Counted from the stretch's first letter, positions 37,553 through 47,033 are shown. The stretch: DNA of 64,000 nucleotides from DRKI01 sp011051875 (GCA_026990385.1 JALXDL010000100.1:1-64000); one strand, 5' to 3'. The notes: generated from the sequence alone by a model not told the origin. Program-made: numbers and translations.

Positions 37553-38647
37553 GTGCGCGTGCTCTTTGATCATTCTGTCTTTTCCCTTCAGGAGCATGGA
37601 GGTATTTCGCGCTATTTTGGCGAGCTCGTGGCCGGGCTTGTCCGCGCAGAACAGGTTGAACCCCGCATCGTCGCGCCCCTGCATGTCTCCCGGGTCCTGC
37701 GGGATGGTGCTCTTCCGGCCGCGGGAATCTACATGCCGCGTATCGCACGCACGCACCGGCTCCGGCAACTGGTCAACAACCTGCTCTCGCCGCTGCTGGC
37801 AGGGGACTTTGCGCCGGACATCGTGCATCACACCTATTACCTGGCCCGCATGCGGCTGCCGGCCCGGTGCCGCCGGGTGGTCACGGTCTTTGACATGATC
37901 CACGAGCGGTATCCCGGCCTGATGGCGCCGGGCGAGGAGATCGTGGCCCGGGCCAAGCGTGACTGCGTCCGCCGGGCCGATCACGTGATCTGCATCTCCA
38001 GGCAGACCCGGAACGACCTGGTGGAGATCCTCGGCATTGCTCCGGAAAAGATCTCGGTGGTCTACCTGGCCTCCTCCCTGGGCCGCGGCCCGGCGGAACC
38101 GACACCTCTTGCCCGGAGACCCTATCTGCTTTATGTTGGAGAACGGCGCGGACCAAAGAACTTTGACCGGCTGCTGGAGGCCTATGCCCGGTCCGGGATT
38201 ACGCCCGACGTGCGCCTGGTCTGTTTTGGCGGCCCTCCCTTTTCGGCTGCAGAGAGGGCGCGCATGCGGGAACTGGGGTGCGGGCCGGAACAGGTGGTGC
38301 GCCTGGCCGGCGATGATGCCGAGCTGGAGTCGCTCTACCGCCATGCCCTGGCCCTGGTCTATCCATCCCTGTACGAGGGCTTCGGCCTGCCGCTGCTCGA
38401 GGCCATGGCCTGCGACTGCCCGGTGCTCTGCTCCGGCGTCAGCTCCATGCCCGAGATCGCCGGCAGCGCGGCCTGGTTCTTTGATCCTACCCGGGAAGAC
38501 GACATGATGCAGGCCATGGAAGGGATCGTCACATCGACGCAGAAACGGGAGATGTTTATCCGTGCAGGCCGGGAGCGGGTGGCACTGTTTTCCTGGCAGC
38601 GCTGCGTGCGGGAAACCATCACCGTGTATCAACAATGCCTGCAGTGA
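37553..38647 (+). CDS. GT4-family glycosyltransferase
   Basis: The 364-aa protein has a GT-B fold with an N-terminal acceptor domain (FDHSVFSLQEHGGISRYFGEL) and the C-terminal donor-domain signature FVYPSLYEGFGLPLLEAMACDCPVLCS... with the GT4 glutamates. I start at GTG 37553 because MRVLFDHS-type starts are standard, and an SD (GAGAGGGG) precedes it; an upstream in-frame ATG at 37352 lies in the previous gene. The 3' end overlaps the next GT gene. Substrate sugar is unknown. Confidence 0.88.
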   Translation: MRVLFDHSVFSLQEHGGISRYFGELVAGLVRAEQVEPRIVAPLHVSRVLRDGALPAAGIYMPRIARTHRLRQLVNNLLSPLLAGDFAPDIVHHTYYLARMRLPARCRRVVTVFDMIHERYPGLMAPGEEIVARAKRDCVRRADHVICISRQTRNDLVEILGIAPEKISVVYLASSLGRGPAEPTPLARRPYLLYVGERRGPKNFDRLLEAYARSGITPDVRLVCFGGPPFSAAERARMRELGCGPEQVVRLAGDDAELESLYRHALALVYPSLYEGFGLPLLEAMACDCPVLCSGVSSMPEIAGSAAWFFDPTREDDMMQAMEGIVTSTQKREMFIRAGRERVALFSWQRCVRETITVYQQCLQ

Positions 38648-39540
38648 TCACGCCGCGATATCGACTGGATCCGCATCCCGACCGGCAGGGCGAGGGCGGC
38701 CTGCGCCTGGCCGGTGATGACCGGCGGCCCGCGCCCCTGCTGAGCGTGGTCACCGTGACCCTGGATTCCGGCCCGGCCCTGGCCCGGACCATGCGTTCCG
38801 TGCTGCAGTGGGACCCGGCGCAGGTGGAGTATATCGTCATCGACGGCGGCTCCACCGACGGGACCCTGCGCACCCTGCGCGAGATGGACAGTCACCTGGA
38901 ATACTGGGTCAGTGAGCCGGACAGCGGGATCAGCCAGGCCTTCAACAAGGGGATATCCCTGTGCCGGGGCCGGATCATCGGCCTGCTCAACGCCGGCGAT
39001 TGGTACGAGGCCGGAACCCTGGAGACCGTGGCCTCCCTGCCTGCGGACGGGCCTGACGGCGGTGTCCTCTGCGGTGATCTCCAGTTCTGGCAGGGCGAGC
39101 AACCAGCCTGCCGCTGCGAGTCGCGGCCCGAGTTGCTGGCCACGGACATGACCGTGACCCACCCGTCCTGTTTTGTCCGTCGCAGTGTCTATCTCGAGCA
39201 TGGCGGATTTGACGAGAGTTTTCGCCTGGCCATGGACTACGAGCTGCTGCTGCGATTCCGCTGCCGGGGCGTCTCCTTTCTGCGAACCGGCCGGGTGCTG
39301 ACCAACATGCAGCACCAGGGGCTTGCCGAGAGGGCCTGGAAGGAGGCGCTCGTGGAAACCCACCGCGCGCGGCAGATGCACATGCCCGGTTCGTTTCGCG
39401 CCAGCCGGCCCTATCTGCGCTACCTGGTGGCCAGGCGCCGGATCCGTTTCCTGCTCCAGGACATGGGGCTGCACGGTGTGGTGCGTCTCTACCGGGAACG
39501 GATCGCGGCAGTGCGCAAGACGAGGAGTTCGGATCCGTGA
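38635..39540 (+). CDS. GT2-family glycosyltransferase (WcaE-like)
   Basis: The 301-aa protein is a GT-A enzyme. Features are LLSVVTVTLDSG, IVIDGGSTDGTLRTL, SEPDSGISQAFNKGISL (the WcaE-type donor motif) and, after it, NAGDWY in place of DXD. The C-terminal part is basic and probably membrane-associated. It overlaps the upstream GT4 gene by 13 bases and the next gene by four (GTGA). Confidence 0.88.
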   Translation: MPAVITPRYRLDPHPDRQGEGGLRLAGDDRRPAPLLSVVTVTLDSGPALARTMRSVLQWDPAQVEYIVIDGGSTDGTLRTLREMDSHLEYWVSEPDSGISQAFNKGISLCRGRIIGLLNAGDWYEAGTLETVASLPADGPDGGVLCGDLQFWQGEQPACRCESRPELLATDMTVTHPSCFVRRSVYLEHGGFDESFRLAMDYELLLRFRCRGVSFLRTGRVLTNMQHQGLAERAWKEALVETHRARQMHMPGSFRASRPYLRYLVARRRIRFLLQDMGLHGVVRLYRERIAAVRKTRSSDP

Positions 39541-40469
39541 ACCCGGAGCTGTCCGTCATCATACCGGTCCTGAACTGGGACCTGGGGCTGCTGCTGGACC
39601 GGCTCACCACCGAGATCGACGGGGCCGGACTGGCGGAAACGGTGGAGATCATTGTTGTTGACGACTGTTCCCGCGAGGAGATACGGCGCCGGAACCGGGC
39701 CGCGGCCTGCCGTCATGCCATGGTCGTCTACCATGAGCTGCCGGACCGGGCCGGGCGGGCCGGGATCCGCAACCATCTGCTGGCCAGGGCCCGTGGCAGG
39801 TATATCCTTTTCCTCGACGCCGATGTCCTGCCCGACAGTTCTTTTTTCCTCCGGAACTATCTGCAAGAGGCGCGCGCCGGCCACCCGGTGATCTGCGGCG
39901 GGATCAGCTACCGGACCAGGATCCTGACCGGCCGCTGCTACGATTTTTCCCTCTACCGGGGGCGGAAGACCGAGTGGCTGCCGGTTGAACAGCGGCGGCA
40001 GACGCCCTGGCGATACCTCTTTACCGGCAACGTGCTCCTGGACCGCCATGTCCTGGAACAGGTTGGTTTCGACGAGTCCTTCAGTGGCTATGGTTACGAG
40101 GATATCGAATGGGCGATCCGCCTGGCCCGCCTGGTTCCCATCCGTCACATCGACAACACCTGTTCGCACCTGGGCCTGGTGGACAAGCGATCCGCCTTTG
40201 CCCGGATGCGACGTTCCACGGAGAACTACATGCGGCTGGCCCGGCTCCATCCCGGCGAGTTCAGCCAGACCCCGGTCTTCCGTCTCTTCAGGATGCTGCG
40301 TCCCTGGCCGCGGCCCCTGCTTGGGGCCCTGGACCGGGTTCTGGCCGGCCTGTTCGTCATTTCGCCGTTGCAGGATCTCTCCTATCTCCTGTTCCAGCTC
40401 GACAAGGCCGTGCTCCTGGCCGTGCTGGACCGGGAGTGGCGGCAGGAGCCGGAAGGTGGGCGGTCATGA
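39537..40469 (+). CDS. GT2-family glycosyltransferase with GT27-like C-terminal motif
   Basis: The 310-aa protein has a GT-A fold: SVIIPVLNWD, IIVVDDCSREE, LFLDADVLPDSSFF with the DXD-type Asp pair, and FSGYGYEDIEWAIRLARL, the galactosyltransferase-type GYEDxE motif. The GTG at 39537 overlaps the upstream stop. The next GT gene starts inside its last codon (ATGA overlap at 40466). It belongs to the EPS series. Confidence 0.88.
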   Translation: MNPELSVIIPVLNWDLGLLLDRLTTEIDGAGLAETVEIIVVDDCSREEIRRRNRAAACRHAMVVYHELPDRAGRAGIRNHLLARARGRYILFLDADVLPDSSFFLRNYLQEARAGHPVICGGISYRTRILTGRCYDFSLYRGRKTEWLPVEQRRQTPWRYLFTGNVLLDRHVLEQVGFDESFSGYGYEDIEWAIRLARLVPIRHIDNTCSHLGLVDKRSAFARMRRSTENYMRLARLHPGEFSQTPVFRLFRMLRPWPRPLLGALDRVLAGLFVISPLQDLSYLLFQLDKAVLLAVLDREWRQEPEGGRS

Positions 40470-41386
40470 TCTCGATCGTCATTCCCACCCGCAATGCCGA
40501 ACCCTTTCTGGATACGCTGCTTGAGCGGCTGCACGGTCAGGCCGGCCTGGGGGAGATGGAGGTCCTGGTGGTGGACTCCGATTCCGGGGATGCCACCCGC
40601 GCCATTGCCGCGGCCCACGGCGCCCGGGTGCACCGGATTGCGGCGGCCGAGTTCGATCACGGTGCGACCAGGACCATGGCCGTGCAGATGAGCCGGGGCA
40701 AAATCGTCGTCTTCCTGACCCAGGACGCCCTGCCCGTGGACGAACACAGCCTGGCCCGCCTGGTGCGGCCGCTGCAGGAGGAGGAGCGGGTGGCCGCCGC
40801 CTGCGGCCGCCAGGTTCCGCGGCCCGGGGCCTCCCTGTTCGGGGCACATCTCCGGGAGTTCAACTATGGTACAACCTCGGATATCCGCTCATGGCAGGAC
40901 CGGCATCGGCTCGGCCTGAAGACGGTCTTTATCTCCAACTCCTTTGCCGCCTACCGGAAGGACGCCCTGTCCGAGGTGGGCTTTTTCGGAGACCGCCACC
41001 TGTTCGCGGAAGACGCCTGCACCGTGGGCCGCCTGCTCATGAGGGGCTACCGGGTCGCCTACGTGGCCGAGGCCATGGTCTACCACTCCCATGACTACAC
41101 GCTGTTGCAGGAGTTCAGGCGCTATTTCGATGTGGGCGCTTTCCACCGTCAGCAGTCGTGGCTGCTGCGCGAGTTTGGAGCGGTACAGGGAGAGGGCGGG
41201 CGGTACGTCCGTTCGGAGCTGCGCGTTATCCGCGACCGGGGCAGATGGGACCTGCTGCCCTCGTTTCTGCTGCGCAACATGGCAAAGTTCGCAGGGTACA
41301 AGCTGGGCCTGCACCACCACCGGCTGCCGGAGGGCCTCGTGCCCCGGCTGAGTATGAACCCGGCATGGTGGAAGAGGGAGCGATAA
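40466..41386 (+). CDS. GT2-family (rhamnosyltransferase-like) glycosyltransferase
   Basis: The 306-aa protein has a GT-A fold: ISIVIPTRNAEPFLDTLLE, LVVDSDSGDATRAIA, VFLTQDALPVDE (the DXD region), then a C-terminal segment with FAEDACTVGRLLMRGYRVAYVAEAMVYHSH. This resembles dTDP-rhamnosyltransferase RfbF-type enzymes; the sugar is not proven. Start at 40466 overlaps the previous stop. After it come 66 nt and the WcaJ-like gene. Confidence 0.87.
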   Translation: MISIVIPTRNAEPFLDTLLERLHGQAGLGEMEVLVVDSDSGDATRAIAAAHGARVHRIAAAEFDHGATRTMAVQMSRGKIVVFLTQDALPVDEHSLARLVRPLQEEERVAAACGRQVPRPGASLFGAHLREFNYGTTSDIRSWQDRHRLGLKTVFISNSFAAYRKDALSEVGFFGDRHLFAEDACTVGRLLMRGYRVAYVAEAMVYHSHDYTLLQEFRRYFDVGAFHRQQSWLLREFGAVQGEGGRYVRSELRVIRDRGRWDLLPSFLLRNMAKFAGYKLGLHHHRLPEGLVPRLSMNPAWWKRER

Positions 41387-41452
41387 CAGCGGCCCGGGAA
41401 ACCCGATTCCCATCGCTGTCAGGAACGGTGGAAAAGGTACAGAGTACAAAAA

Positions 41453-42874
41453 ATGCTGAACTGGAACCTGCGGGAGCAGAGCTCCCTGATCTATAAAATT
41501 CTCCACCTCATCGACTGCACGGTGGCCACCCTCTACCTGGGTCTCCTGGTCCGGCTGTACGGTGTGCCGTGGACCCATTACTATACCAACCTGGAGATCC
41601 TCACCTTTGTTCTCTGCTTCATCAGCTTCGGTTCCTTCCAGTTGTACCGTTCCTGGCGCGGCTGGAAGTATTACCGGGAATTCCTGGTGATCCTCAAGGC
41701 ATGGGGAACGGTCATCGGCGTGCTCCTGTTCTATTTCTTCATCTTCAAGATCTCCTGGACCTATTCCCGGGCCGTGTTCCTGTTCTGGGGCCTGACCACG
41801 CCGCTGCTGCTCTTTTCCTGCCACCTGGCGGTACGCAGGATGCTGCGGCACTACCGCAGCCAGGGCAGGAACATCCGGCATGCGGTCATTGCCGGTGCCG
41901 GTGATCTCGGCCACCGGATCCTGCGCCAGATCGAGGAGATTCCCTGGGCCGGCATCGAGGTGGTGGGATTCTTTGACGACAAGGTGGGGGAGCACTATGA
42001 CCGGGACCGGGTCAGGAAACCCCTGCTCGGCAGGATCGACGACATTGACCAGTATCTCAGGGAAAACGATATCGATTATGTCTACATCGCCCTGCCCATG
42101 CGGGCCGAGAAAAAGATCTTCAGGATCCTCCAGGAGTGCCGTGACCTGGGCGCCCAGATCTTCCTGGTTCCCGATATCTATATCTTCGGCCTCCACCATG
42201 CCGAGATCCAGTCCCTGGGCGACACCCTGGTCCTGAACTTCAACCCCGACACCCGCTGGAAACGGACCTTTGACGTGATCTTCTCCTCCCTGGTCATCCT
42301 GTTCGGCTTTCCCTTCTTCCTGGTCATCGCCCTGCTCATCAAGCTGGACAGCCCGGGGCCGGTCTTTTACCGCCACCGGCGGATCATGGCCACGGGCCGC
42401 GAGTTCGAGTGCCTGAAATTCCGGACCATGGTGGTGGACGCGGACAGGAAGCTGGAGGAGATCCTGGCCTCGGACCCGGCCCTGCGCCAGGAGTGGCAGC
42501 AGCACTTCAAGCTGAAGAATGATCCCCGCATCACCCGCATCGGCAGGTTCCTGCGCCGGACCAGCCTGGACGAGTTTCCGCAGTTCATCAATGTGCTCAA
42601 GGGCGAGATGAGCGTGGTGGGGGCCCGGCCCATCGTGGGCAGGGAACTGGAAGAGTATTACAAGGGAAACGGTCACCAGAGCGCGGGCAGGTACTGCTCC
42701 ATGAAGCCCGGCATCACCGGCCCCTGGCAGGTCATGAAGCGCAGCGACATCGATGACTACCAGGAACGGGTGGAACTGGACGACTGGTATGTGCTCAATT
42801 TTTCCCTGCGCAACGATATCAAGATCATCCTGAAGACGATCCGCTGCATGTTCAGCGGCAAGGGGGCCTACTGA
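41453..42874 (+). CDS. Undecaprenyl-phosphate sugar phosphotransferase (WcaJ-like)
   Basis: The 473-aa protein is an EPS-initiating polyprenyl glycosylphosphotransferase. Four N-terminal membrane helices are followed by a Rossmann CoA-binding-like region (HAVIAGAGDLGHRIL, residues ~140-220) and the catalytic Bac_transf domain (VFYRHRRIMATGREFECLKFRTM, RTSLDEFPQFINVLKGEMS, VVGARPIVG). It transfers a sugar phosphate (usually glucose) to undecaprenyl phosphate to start the repeat unit. The SD is weak. It closes the plus-strand EPS series. Confidence 0.92.
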   Translation: MLNWNLREQSSLIYKILHLIDCTVATLYLGLLVRLYGVPWTHYYTNLEILTFVLCFISFGSFQLYRSWRGWKYYREFLVILKAWGTVIGVLLFYFFIFKISWTYSRAVFLFWGLTTPLLLFSCHLAVRRMLRHYRSQGRNIRHAVIAGAGDLGHRILRQIEEIPWAGIEVVGFFDDKVGEHYDRDRVRKPLLGRIDDIDQYLRENDIDYVYIALPMRAEKKIFRILQECRDLGAQIFLVPDIYIFGLHHAEIQSLGDTLVLNFNPDTRWKRTFDVIFSSLVILFGFPFFLVIALLIKLDSPGPVFYRHRRIMATGREFECLKFRTMVVDADRKLEEILASDPALRQEWQQHFKLKNDPRITRIGRFLRRTSLDEFPQFINVLKGEMSVVGARPIVGRELEEYYKGNGHQSAGRYCSMKPGITGPWQVMKRSDIDDYQERVELDDWYVLNFSLRNDIKIILKTIRCMFSGKGAY

Positions 42875-42887
42875 TACATACTGAGAC

Positions 42888-42955
42888 AGCCGGCGGAAGA
42901 CAAGGGGCGGTACTGCCGGGAACGCTGCCGGCTGATGGCGGCTCTTCCGCCGGCT
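42888..42955. terminator. Inverted repeat between convergent genes
   Basis: AGCCGGCGGAAGA (42888-42900) is exactly complementary to TCTTCCGCCGGCT (42943-42955), with 42 nt between. It lies between the convergent WcaJ-like and CooC-like genes and may end both transcripts, but has no long U-tract. Confidence 0.5.
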
Positions 42956-42962
42956 CTTCCTC

Positions 42963-43751
42963 CTACTGTCGGCCCTGGTCGTCTTCGCCGGCCTGTTCCT
43001 GTCCGAGCACGGCCTTGAGCAGGGTCTCCGGGGCGTGGTCCAGTCCTTCTTCCACCCCGATAATGGGGCGGTCGTCACGTTCGGTCTTCCGGATGGCGGC
43101 GGAGTCGGGAAAAAAGGCCAGGGGCTCTTCGCCCAGCTCCCTGGTCAGGAATTCCCGGTCGTCTTCGTCCCGGACCAGGTTGCCCACGTAGCCGATCCTG
43201 GGTATCTTCACCTGCGCGGCCAGCTCGCGGATCTTCCGGGCCGTGCGGATGCTCGAGCGCGACGGGATCACCACGATCAGGAGCATGTCGGCGCCGGCCA
43301 CGGTGCCGCGACCCAGGTGTTCCACCCCTGCCTCCATGTCCAGCAGGACGACCTCGTCCGCCGTGAGCAGCATCTTCTTCAGCATCATGCGCAGCACCTG
43401 GTTCTCGGGACAGGCACAGCCTCCCTCGGCGGTCTGGATCGCGCCCAGGACCATGAGCTTGTAGCCGTCCTCGTCGATCATGAAGTCGCGCAGCAGGTCA
43501 TCCACCCTGGGGTTGAGCTGGTAGAAGGGCGAGCCCGGGGTCTTGCCGGCCCGTTCGGCCAGCAGTTCGGTCATCTCGGCAATGGGCCTGGCCCGCTTGA
43601 TGTCACGGATACCCAGGGTCTGGGCCATGTGCGGGCTGGGATCGGCGTCAATGACCAGGACTTTTTTTCCGATCTTCCTGAACTCACGGGCCAGCAGGGC
43701 CATGATGGTGGTCTTGCCGACCCCGCCCTTGCCACTGATTGCTATTTTCAT
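42963..43751 (-). CDS. CooC/MinD-family ATPase
   Basis: The 262-aa P-loop protein matches the CooC family: MKIAISGKGGVGKTTIMAL (deviant Walker A), VLVIDADPSPHMAQTLG and VLLDMEAGVEHLGRGTV (the CooC-type segment). CooC inserts nickel into carbon monoxide dehydrogenase. A Cys pair (GGCACPENQV) that could bind metal or Fe-S is visible near the middle. I chose ATG 43751 for the canonical start. No cooS/acsB gene is nearby, so the client could be encoded elsewhere, or the protein serves another metalloenzyme. Confidence 0.82.
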   Translation of the reverse strand: MKIAISGKGGVGKTTIMALLAREFRKIGKKVLVIDADPSPHMAQTLGIRDIKRARPIAEMTELLAERAGKTPGSPFYQLNPRVDDLLRDFMIDEDGYKLMVLGAIQTAEGGCACPENQVLRMMLKKMLLTADEVVLLDMEAGVEHLGRGTVAGADMLLIVVIPSRSSIRTARKIRELAAQVKIPRIGYVGNLVRDEDDREFLTRELGEEPLAFFPDSAAIRKTERDDRPIIGVEEGLDHAPETLLKAVLGQEQAGEDDQGRQ

Positions 43752-43921
43752 CGTTCCTGTTCCTGAAAGAGTTGCCTTCCCCGGCAGAGTGGTTACAATA
43801 GAATCTCGGGTTCCATGAACGGACCAGGTTTTCACACCGTGTCCAGACCAAGAAGATACGGCTGCCCGGCTCCAGGCGCGGGCAGTCTTCCCTGTGAGTT
43901 GATTTCAAGGAGAACAGACAT

Positions 43922-44638
43922 ATGCAGCAGACACAGTACGGTACCAACTCGATGACGGTCGCGCAAGCGCGGGTCGAGGCATCAACGGTTTTTCTGGCCA
44001 GGGTCTTCAACTGGATGGCCATCGGCCTGGGCGTGACCGGGGTGGTCGCTTTCCTGACCGCCTCCACCGGTCTTGCCCTGAGCATTGTCGCGAGCCCGGC
44101 CTTTTTCATTCTCATCATTGCCGAACTCGGCCTGGTCTTCTATCTGTCGGCCCGGATAGAGAAGATCCAGGCGTCGACGGCGACAGGGCTGTTTCTTCTC
44201 TATTCCCTGCTCAACGGCCTGACCCTGTCAACCATCTTCCTCGCCTATACAAGGACCTCCATCGGCGGCACGTTCCTGATCACCGCCGGCATGTTCGGGG
44301 CCATGGCCGTCTACGGCCTGGTCACCAGGCGGGACCTGTCCGGCGTGGGATCGTTCATGTTCATGGGATTGATCGGCATTATCCTGGCTTCCATCGTCAA
44401 CATCTTTCTCAAGAGCTCCAGCCTCTATTGGGCGATCTCGGTGATCGGCGTCCTGGTCTTTGTCGGCCTCACCGCCTATGACGTGCAGCGGATCAAGCAG
44501 ATGGGCGAGCAGGGGATCATGGCCCAGGGCGAGAGCGCCATCCGCAAGGGTGCCATCATCGGTGCGCTTGCCCTCTATCTCGACTTCATCAACCTCTTCC
44601 TCATGCTGCTGCGCTTCTTCGGCGGCAGCCGCGACTGA
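43922..44638 (+). CDS. Bax inhibitor-1/YccA-family membrane protein
   Basis: The 238-aa protein has the seven-helix UPF0005/BI-1 topology (VFNWMAIGLGVTGVVAF, LLYSLLNGLTLSTIFLAY, GMFGAMAVYGLVTRRDLS, FMGLIGIILASIVNIF, VIGVLVFVGLTAYDVQRIK) and ends in the usual LYLDFINLFLMLLRFFG. Family members include YccA, which modulates FtsH, and calcium-leak channels; which applies here is unknown. A GGAG SD precedes the ATG. A perfect terminator follows 33 nt downstream. Confidence 0.92.
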   Translation: MQQTQYGTNSMTVAQARVEASTVFLARVFNWMAIGLGVTGVVAFLTASTGLALSIVASPAFFILIIAELGLVFYLSARIEKIQASTATGLFLLYSLLNGLTLSTIFLAYTRTSIGGTFLITAGMFGAMAVYGLVTRRDLSGVGSFMFMGLIGIILASIVNIFLKSSSLYWAISVIGVLVFVGLTAYDVQRIKQMGEQGIMAQGESAIRKGAIIGALALYLDFINLFLMLLRFFGGSRD

Positions 44639-44671
44639 TTCCGCACCGGGACAGCCGGGGGAAAAGAGCAG

Positions 44672-44703
44672 GGGGCCGGAAGAGATCTTCCGGCCCCTTT
44701 TTT
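44672..44703 (+). terminator. Intrinsic terminator downstream of the BI-1 gene
   Basis: GGGGCCGGAAGA pairs with TCTTCCGGCCCC around GA, followed by six T residues. Stem of 12 bp, GC-rich. Confidence 0.92.
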
Positions 44704-44734
44704 GTTCCGGCTCCTGTTTCCGGGAAACCGAAAT

Positions 44735-45745
44735 TTACTCCACCTGCTGCCAGTCCTGTACCGGTTCGGGTGCAGGATATTTCTCCATCAGGTCGTAGAG
44801 GTTGTCCAGGTAGGTCTCCCGGTAGATGAGCTGGTTGGTCGCCTCGATCTCCCGGGTCAGCAGCGGCAGGATCCGGGCCAGGTCGATGCCGTGGCGGTTG
44901 CCCCCTTCCCGGTTGGCCCGGTCGATGACCAGGACCGAGTAATAGTTGACCAGGAGCCGGGTACCGGACTCCCGGCGGAAGAGATAGGAGCGGCCGCCCA
45001 GGGTGTTGAGAAAGAAGCCCGCATACTCGTAGACCTTTTCCAGGGATGCGGCAAAGGGAAAGATGTCGCTGTGGCAGGTGTTGTTCACGCTCCAGAGATA
45101 CAGGTCGGCAAGCACATCCTCCATGCCGGCCCGCTCCCGGTGCATGATCGTCTTCATGATAACGATGTTCCGGCTGCCGATGATCCGGAAGAAATGGGCC
45201 ATGTTGGTGAGGATGGTGTAGAGGTCGTCCGATTCCCGGGCCACCACCGGCGGATTGTCGAGCAGCTTGGCGCCCAGGGCGAGGAAGTACTCCTGGGCCG
45301 GCCGGTCGAGCCTGAACTCGCGGATATATTCCTTGTTGTCAAGGCCGGTGAAGAAGGTGTGCAGCCTGTCGGCCACGGCACCGCACTCCCGGGGCGTGAG
45401 CTGGTTCCGCACCTGCTCCACCGAGGCCTGGATCTCCTGCTGTGAGTCCGGGATCGTCTCCCGGTCCGGCGGTTTTCTCACCGCCGGCTGGCCGGGTGTT
45501 GGCTGTTTCCCGGGTCCGGCCGCAGTCTTTTTTTCGGCCGGAGGGGATGGCTGGACATGGGGGGCTGGTCCGGCTCCGGGTTCAGTAGCAGGCTGCAGGC
45601 GGGTGGATGGTCCGGCAGGCTTGTACAGCATCCAGAGCAGGCCGGGGGCGATGATCAGCAAAGGCAGCAGAAAGAGAAACCAGCGGCGGGCGGTTTTTTT
45701 CCTTCTTCGGACAGGATCCTGGCTGTCCTTGTCAGGTCTGGTCAT
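44735..45745 (-). CDS. Membrane-anchored protein of unknown function
   Basis: The 336-aa protein has a basic N-terminus, one membrane helix (FLFLLPLLIIAPGLLWML, residues ~22-40), a Pro/Lys-rich linker (to ~100) and a ~230-residue soluble helical domain outside the membrane (LTPRECGAVADRLHTFFTGLDN, SNNTCHSDIFPF and similar). I recognise no family. The Pro-rich spacer suggests reach through the periplasm. It stands alone on the minus strand, converging with the BI-1 gene; upstream a 360-bp gap contains the ppaC promoter. Confidence 0.7.
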   Translation of the reverse strand: MTRPDKDSQDPVRRRKKTARRWFLFLLPLLIIAPGLLWMLYKPAGPSTRLQPATEPGAGPAPHVQPSPPAEKKTAAGPGKQPTPGQPAVRKPPDRETIPDSQQEIQASVEQVRNQLTPRECGAVADRLHTFFTGLDNKEYIREFRLDRPAQEYFLALGAKLLDNPPVVARESDDLYTILTNMAHFFRIIGSRNIVIMKTIMHRERAGMEDVLADLYLWSVNNTCHSDIFPFAASLEKVYEYAGFFLNTLGGRSYLFRRESGTRLLVNYYSVLVIDRANREGGNRHGIDLARILPLLTREIEATNQLIYRETYLDNLYDLMEKYPAPEPVQDWQQVE

Positions 45746-46109
45746 GGGACAGGGGGGTTGAGGTTGGCCGGTCCGGAAAAGACCTGGGCCGCGCGTCGGC
45801 AGCGGTGCGCGGCTGCTGCCGGTACCGGCCGCTTGTCTGATCCTTCAATGTAGCAGATAGGCCGGGAAAAGAAAAAAGAAAAAACTCCTTTCCATGAATT
45901 GTTGGCCATGGCTGAGGCCATAAATTCTTGTTATGAAGTCGATAAAGTGAGCTTATCTTAACAGGATTCTAACCTTTTTCTACTTGACGCTCCAGGGTGA
46001 ACGGACTAAGATTTCGTTCGTTTGCTGAATTTATGCTGGAATCAGGAGGAACTGTGTATATCCCTGGCGGGGTATGCTCTTGCAACCGTTTTTAAGGAGG
46101 ATTGAAATC
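45746..46109. other. Divergent intergenic region upstream of ppaC
   Basis: This 364-bp gap holds the ppaC promoter (45984-46012) and AT-rich sequence (45861-45970). No coding frame is apparent. Confidence 0.5.
45984..46012 (+). promoter_or_regulatory. Sigma-70-type promoter of ppaC
   Basis: TTGACG at 45984-45989 and TAAGAT at 46007-46012 are 17 nt apart. The expected start is around 46019, giving a leader of about 90 nt. Confidence 0.7.
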
Positions 46110-47033
46110 ATGTCTGTCTATGTCGTAGGTCACAAGAATCCCGATACCGACTCTGTCACCGCTGCCATCAGTTATGCCGAACTGATGAAGGCAAAGGGCG
46201 AAGACTATATCCCCGTTATCCAGGGTGACCTGAATCCGGAGACCATTACCGTTCTGGAGCGTTTCGGCGTCGCCACACCGGAGGTCATGACCGATGCCAC
46301 CGGCAAGAAGATCGCCCTGGTTGACCACAGCGACCTGGCCCAGGCCCCGGACAACCTGAGTGACGGCGAGGTGGTCGCCATTGTGGATCACCACAAGATC
46401 GGTGACGTGACCACCAACAATCCGATCTTCTGCTGCGTCAAGCCGGTGGGCTGCAGCGGCACCGTGCTCAAGCAGCTCTACGACATCGAAGGCGTGACCC
46501 TGGATCCCAAGGTTGCAGGCCTGATGCTTGCCGCCATCCTGAGCGATACGGTCAACTTCAAATCGCCCACCTGCACCGAGGAAGACAAGAAGGCCGTGGC
46601 CGAGCTCAAGGAGATCGCGGGTGTGGACGATACCGACGGCCTGTTCATGGACATGCTCAAGGCCAAGAGCTCTGTCGAGGGCGTGCCCGCCAAGGACCTG
46701 CTCAACCGCGACTACAAGGATTTTGACATGAATGGCAACAAGGTCGGCTGCGGACAGCTCGAGCTGGCCACCCTGGACCAGGTCGCCGATATCCGCGAGG
46801 ACCTGCTCAATGCCATGAAAGAGCAGAAGGCTGCCGGCGGCCACCATACCATCCTGCTGATGCTCACCGACGTGGTCAAGGAAGGCACCGACCTGCTGGT
46901 TGTCTCCGATGATCCCGCCCTGATCGAGAAAGCCTTTGACACCAAGCTGGACGGTGACTCCATGTGGATCGAGGGCATGATGAGCCGCAAGAAGCAGACC
47001 ATTCCCAACCTGCAGAAGGCCTTCGGCTGCTAG
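46110..47033 (+). CDS. ppaC: Manganese-dependent inorganic pyrophosphatase (family II)
   Basis: The 307-aa DHH-family enzyme hydrolyses pyrophosphate to phosphate. Motifs: GHKNPDTDSVTAA (N-terminal), IALVDHSDLAQ, IVDHHKIGD (DHH motif), ILSDTVNFKS and the C-terminal SRKKQTIPNL. It is the Mn/Co form without CBS domains, with the standard length. A consensus SD (AAGGAGG, 46094-46100) and a good promoter precede it, and a strong terminator follows, which fits a highly expressed monocistron. In sulfate reducers it removes the PPi released by sulfate activation. Confidence 0.97.
   Translation: MSVYVVGHKNPDTDSVTAAISYAELMKAKGEDYIPVIQGDLNPETITVLERFGVATPEVMTDATGKKIALVDHSDLAQAPDNLSDGEVVAIVDHHKIGDVTTNNPIFCCVKPVGCSGTVLKQLYDIEGVTLDPKVAGLMLAAILSDTVNFKSPTCTEEDKKAVAELKEIAGVDDTDGLFMDMLKAKSSVEGVPAKDLLNRDYKDFDMNGNKVGCGQLELATLDQVADIREDLLNAMKEQKAAGGHHTILLMLTDVVKEGTDLLVVSDDPALIEKAFDTKLDGDSMWIEGMMSRKKQTIPNLQKAFGC

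Noticed and set aside
40889..43078. A 729-aa minus-strand open frame across the EPS genes
   Set aside because: It lies opposite glycosyltransferase and WcaJ-like genes with conserved motifs, and its translation has no recognisable domain.
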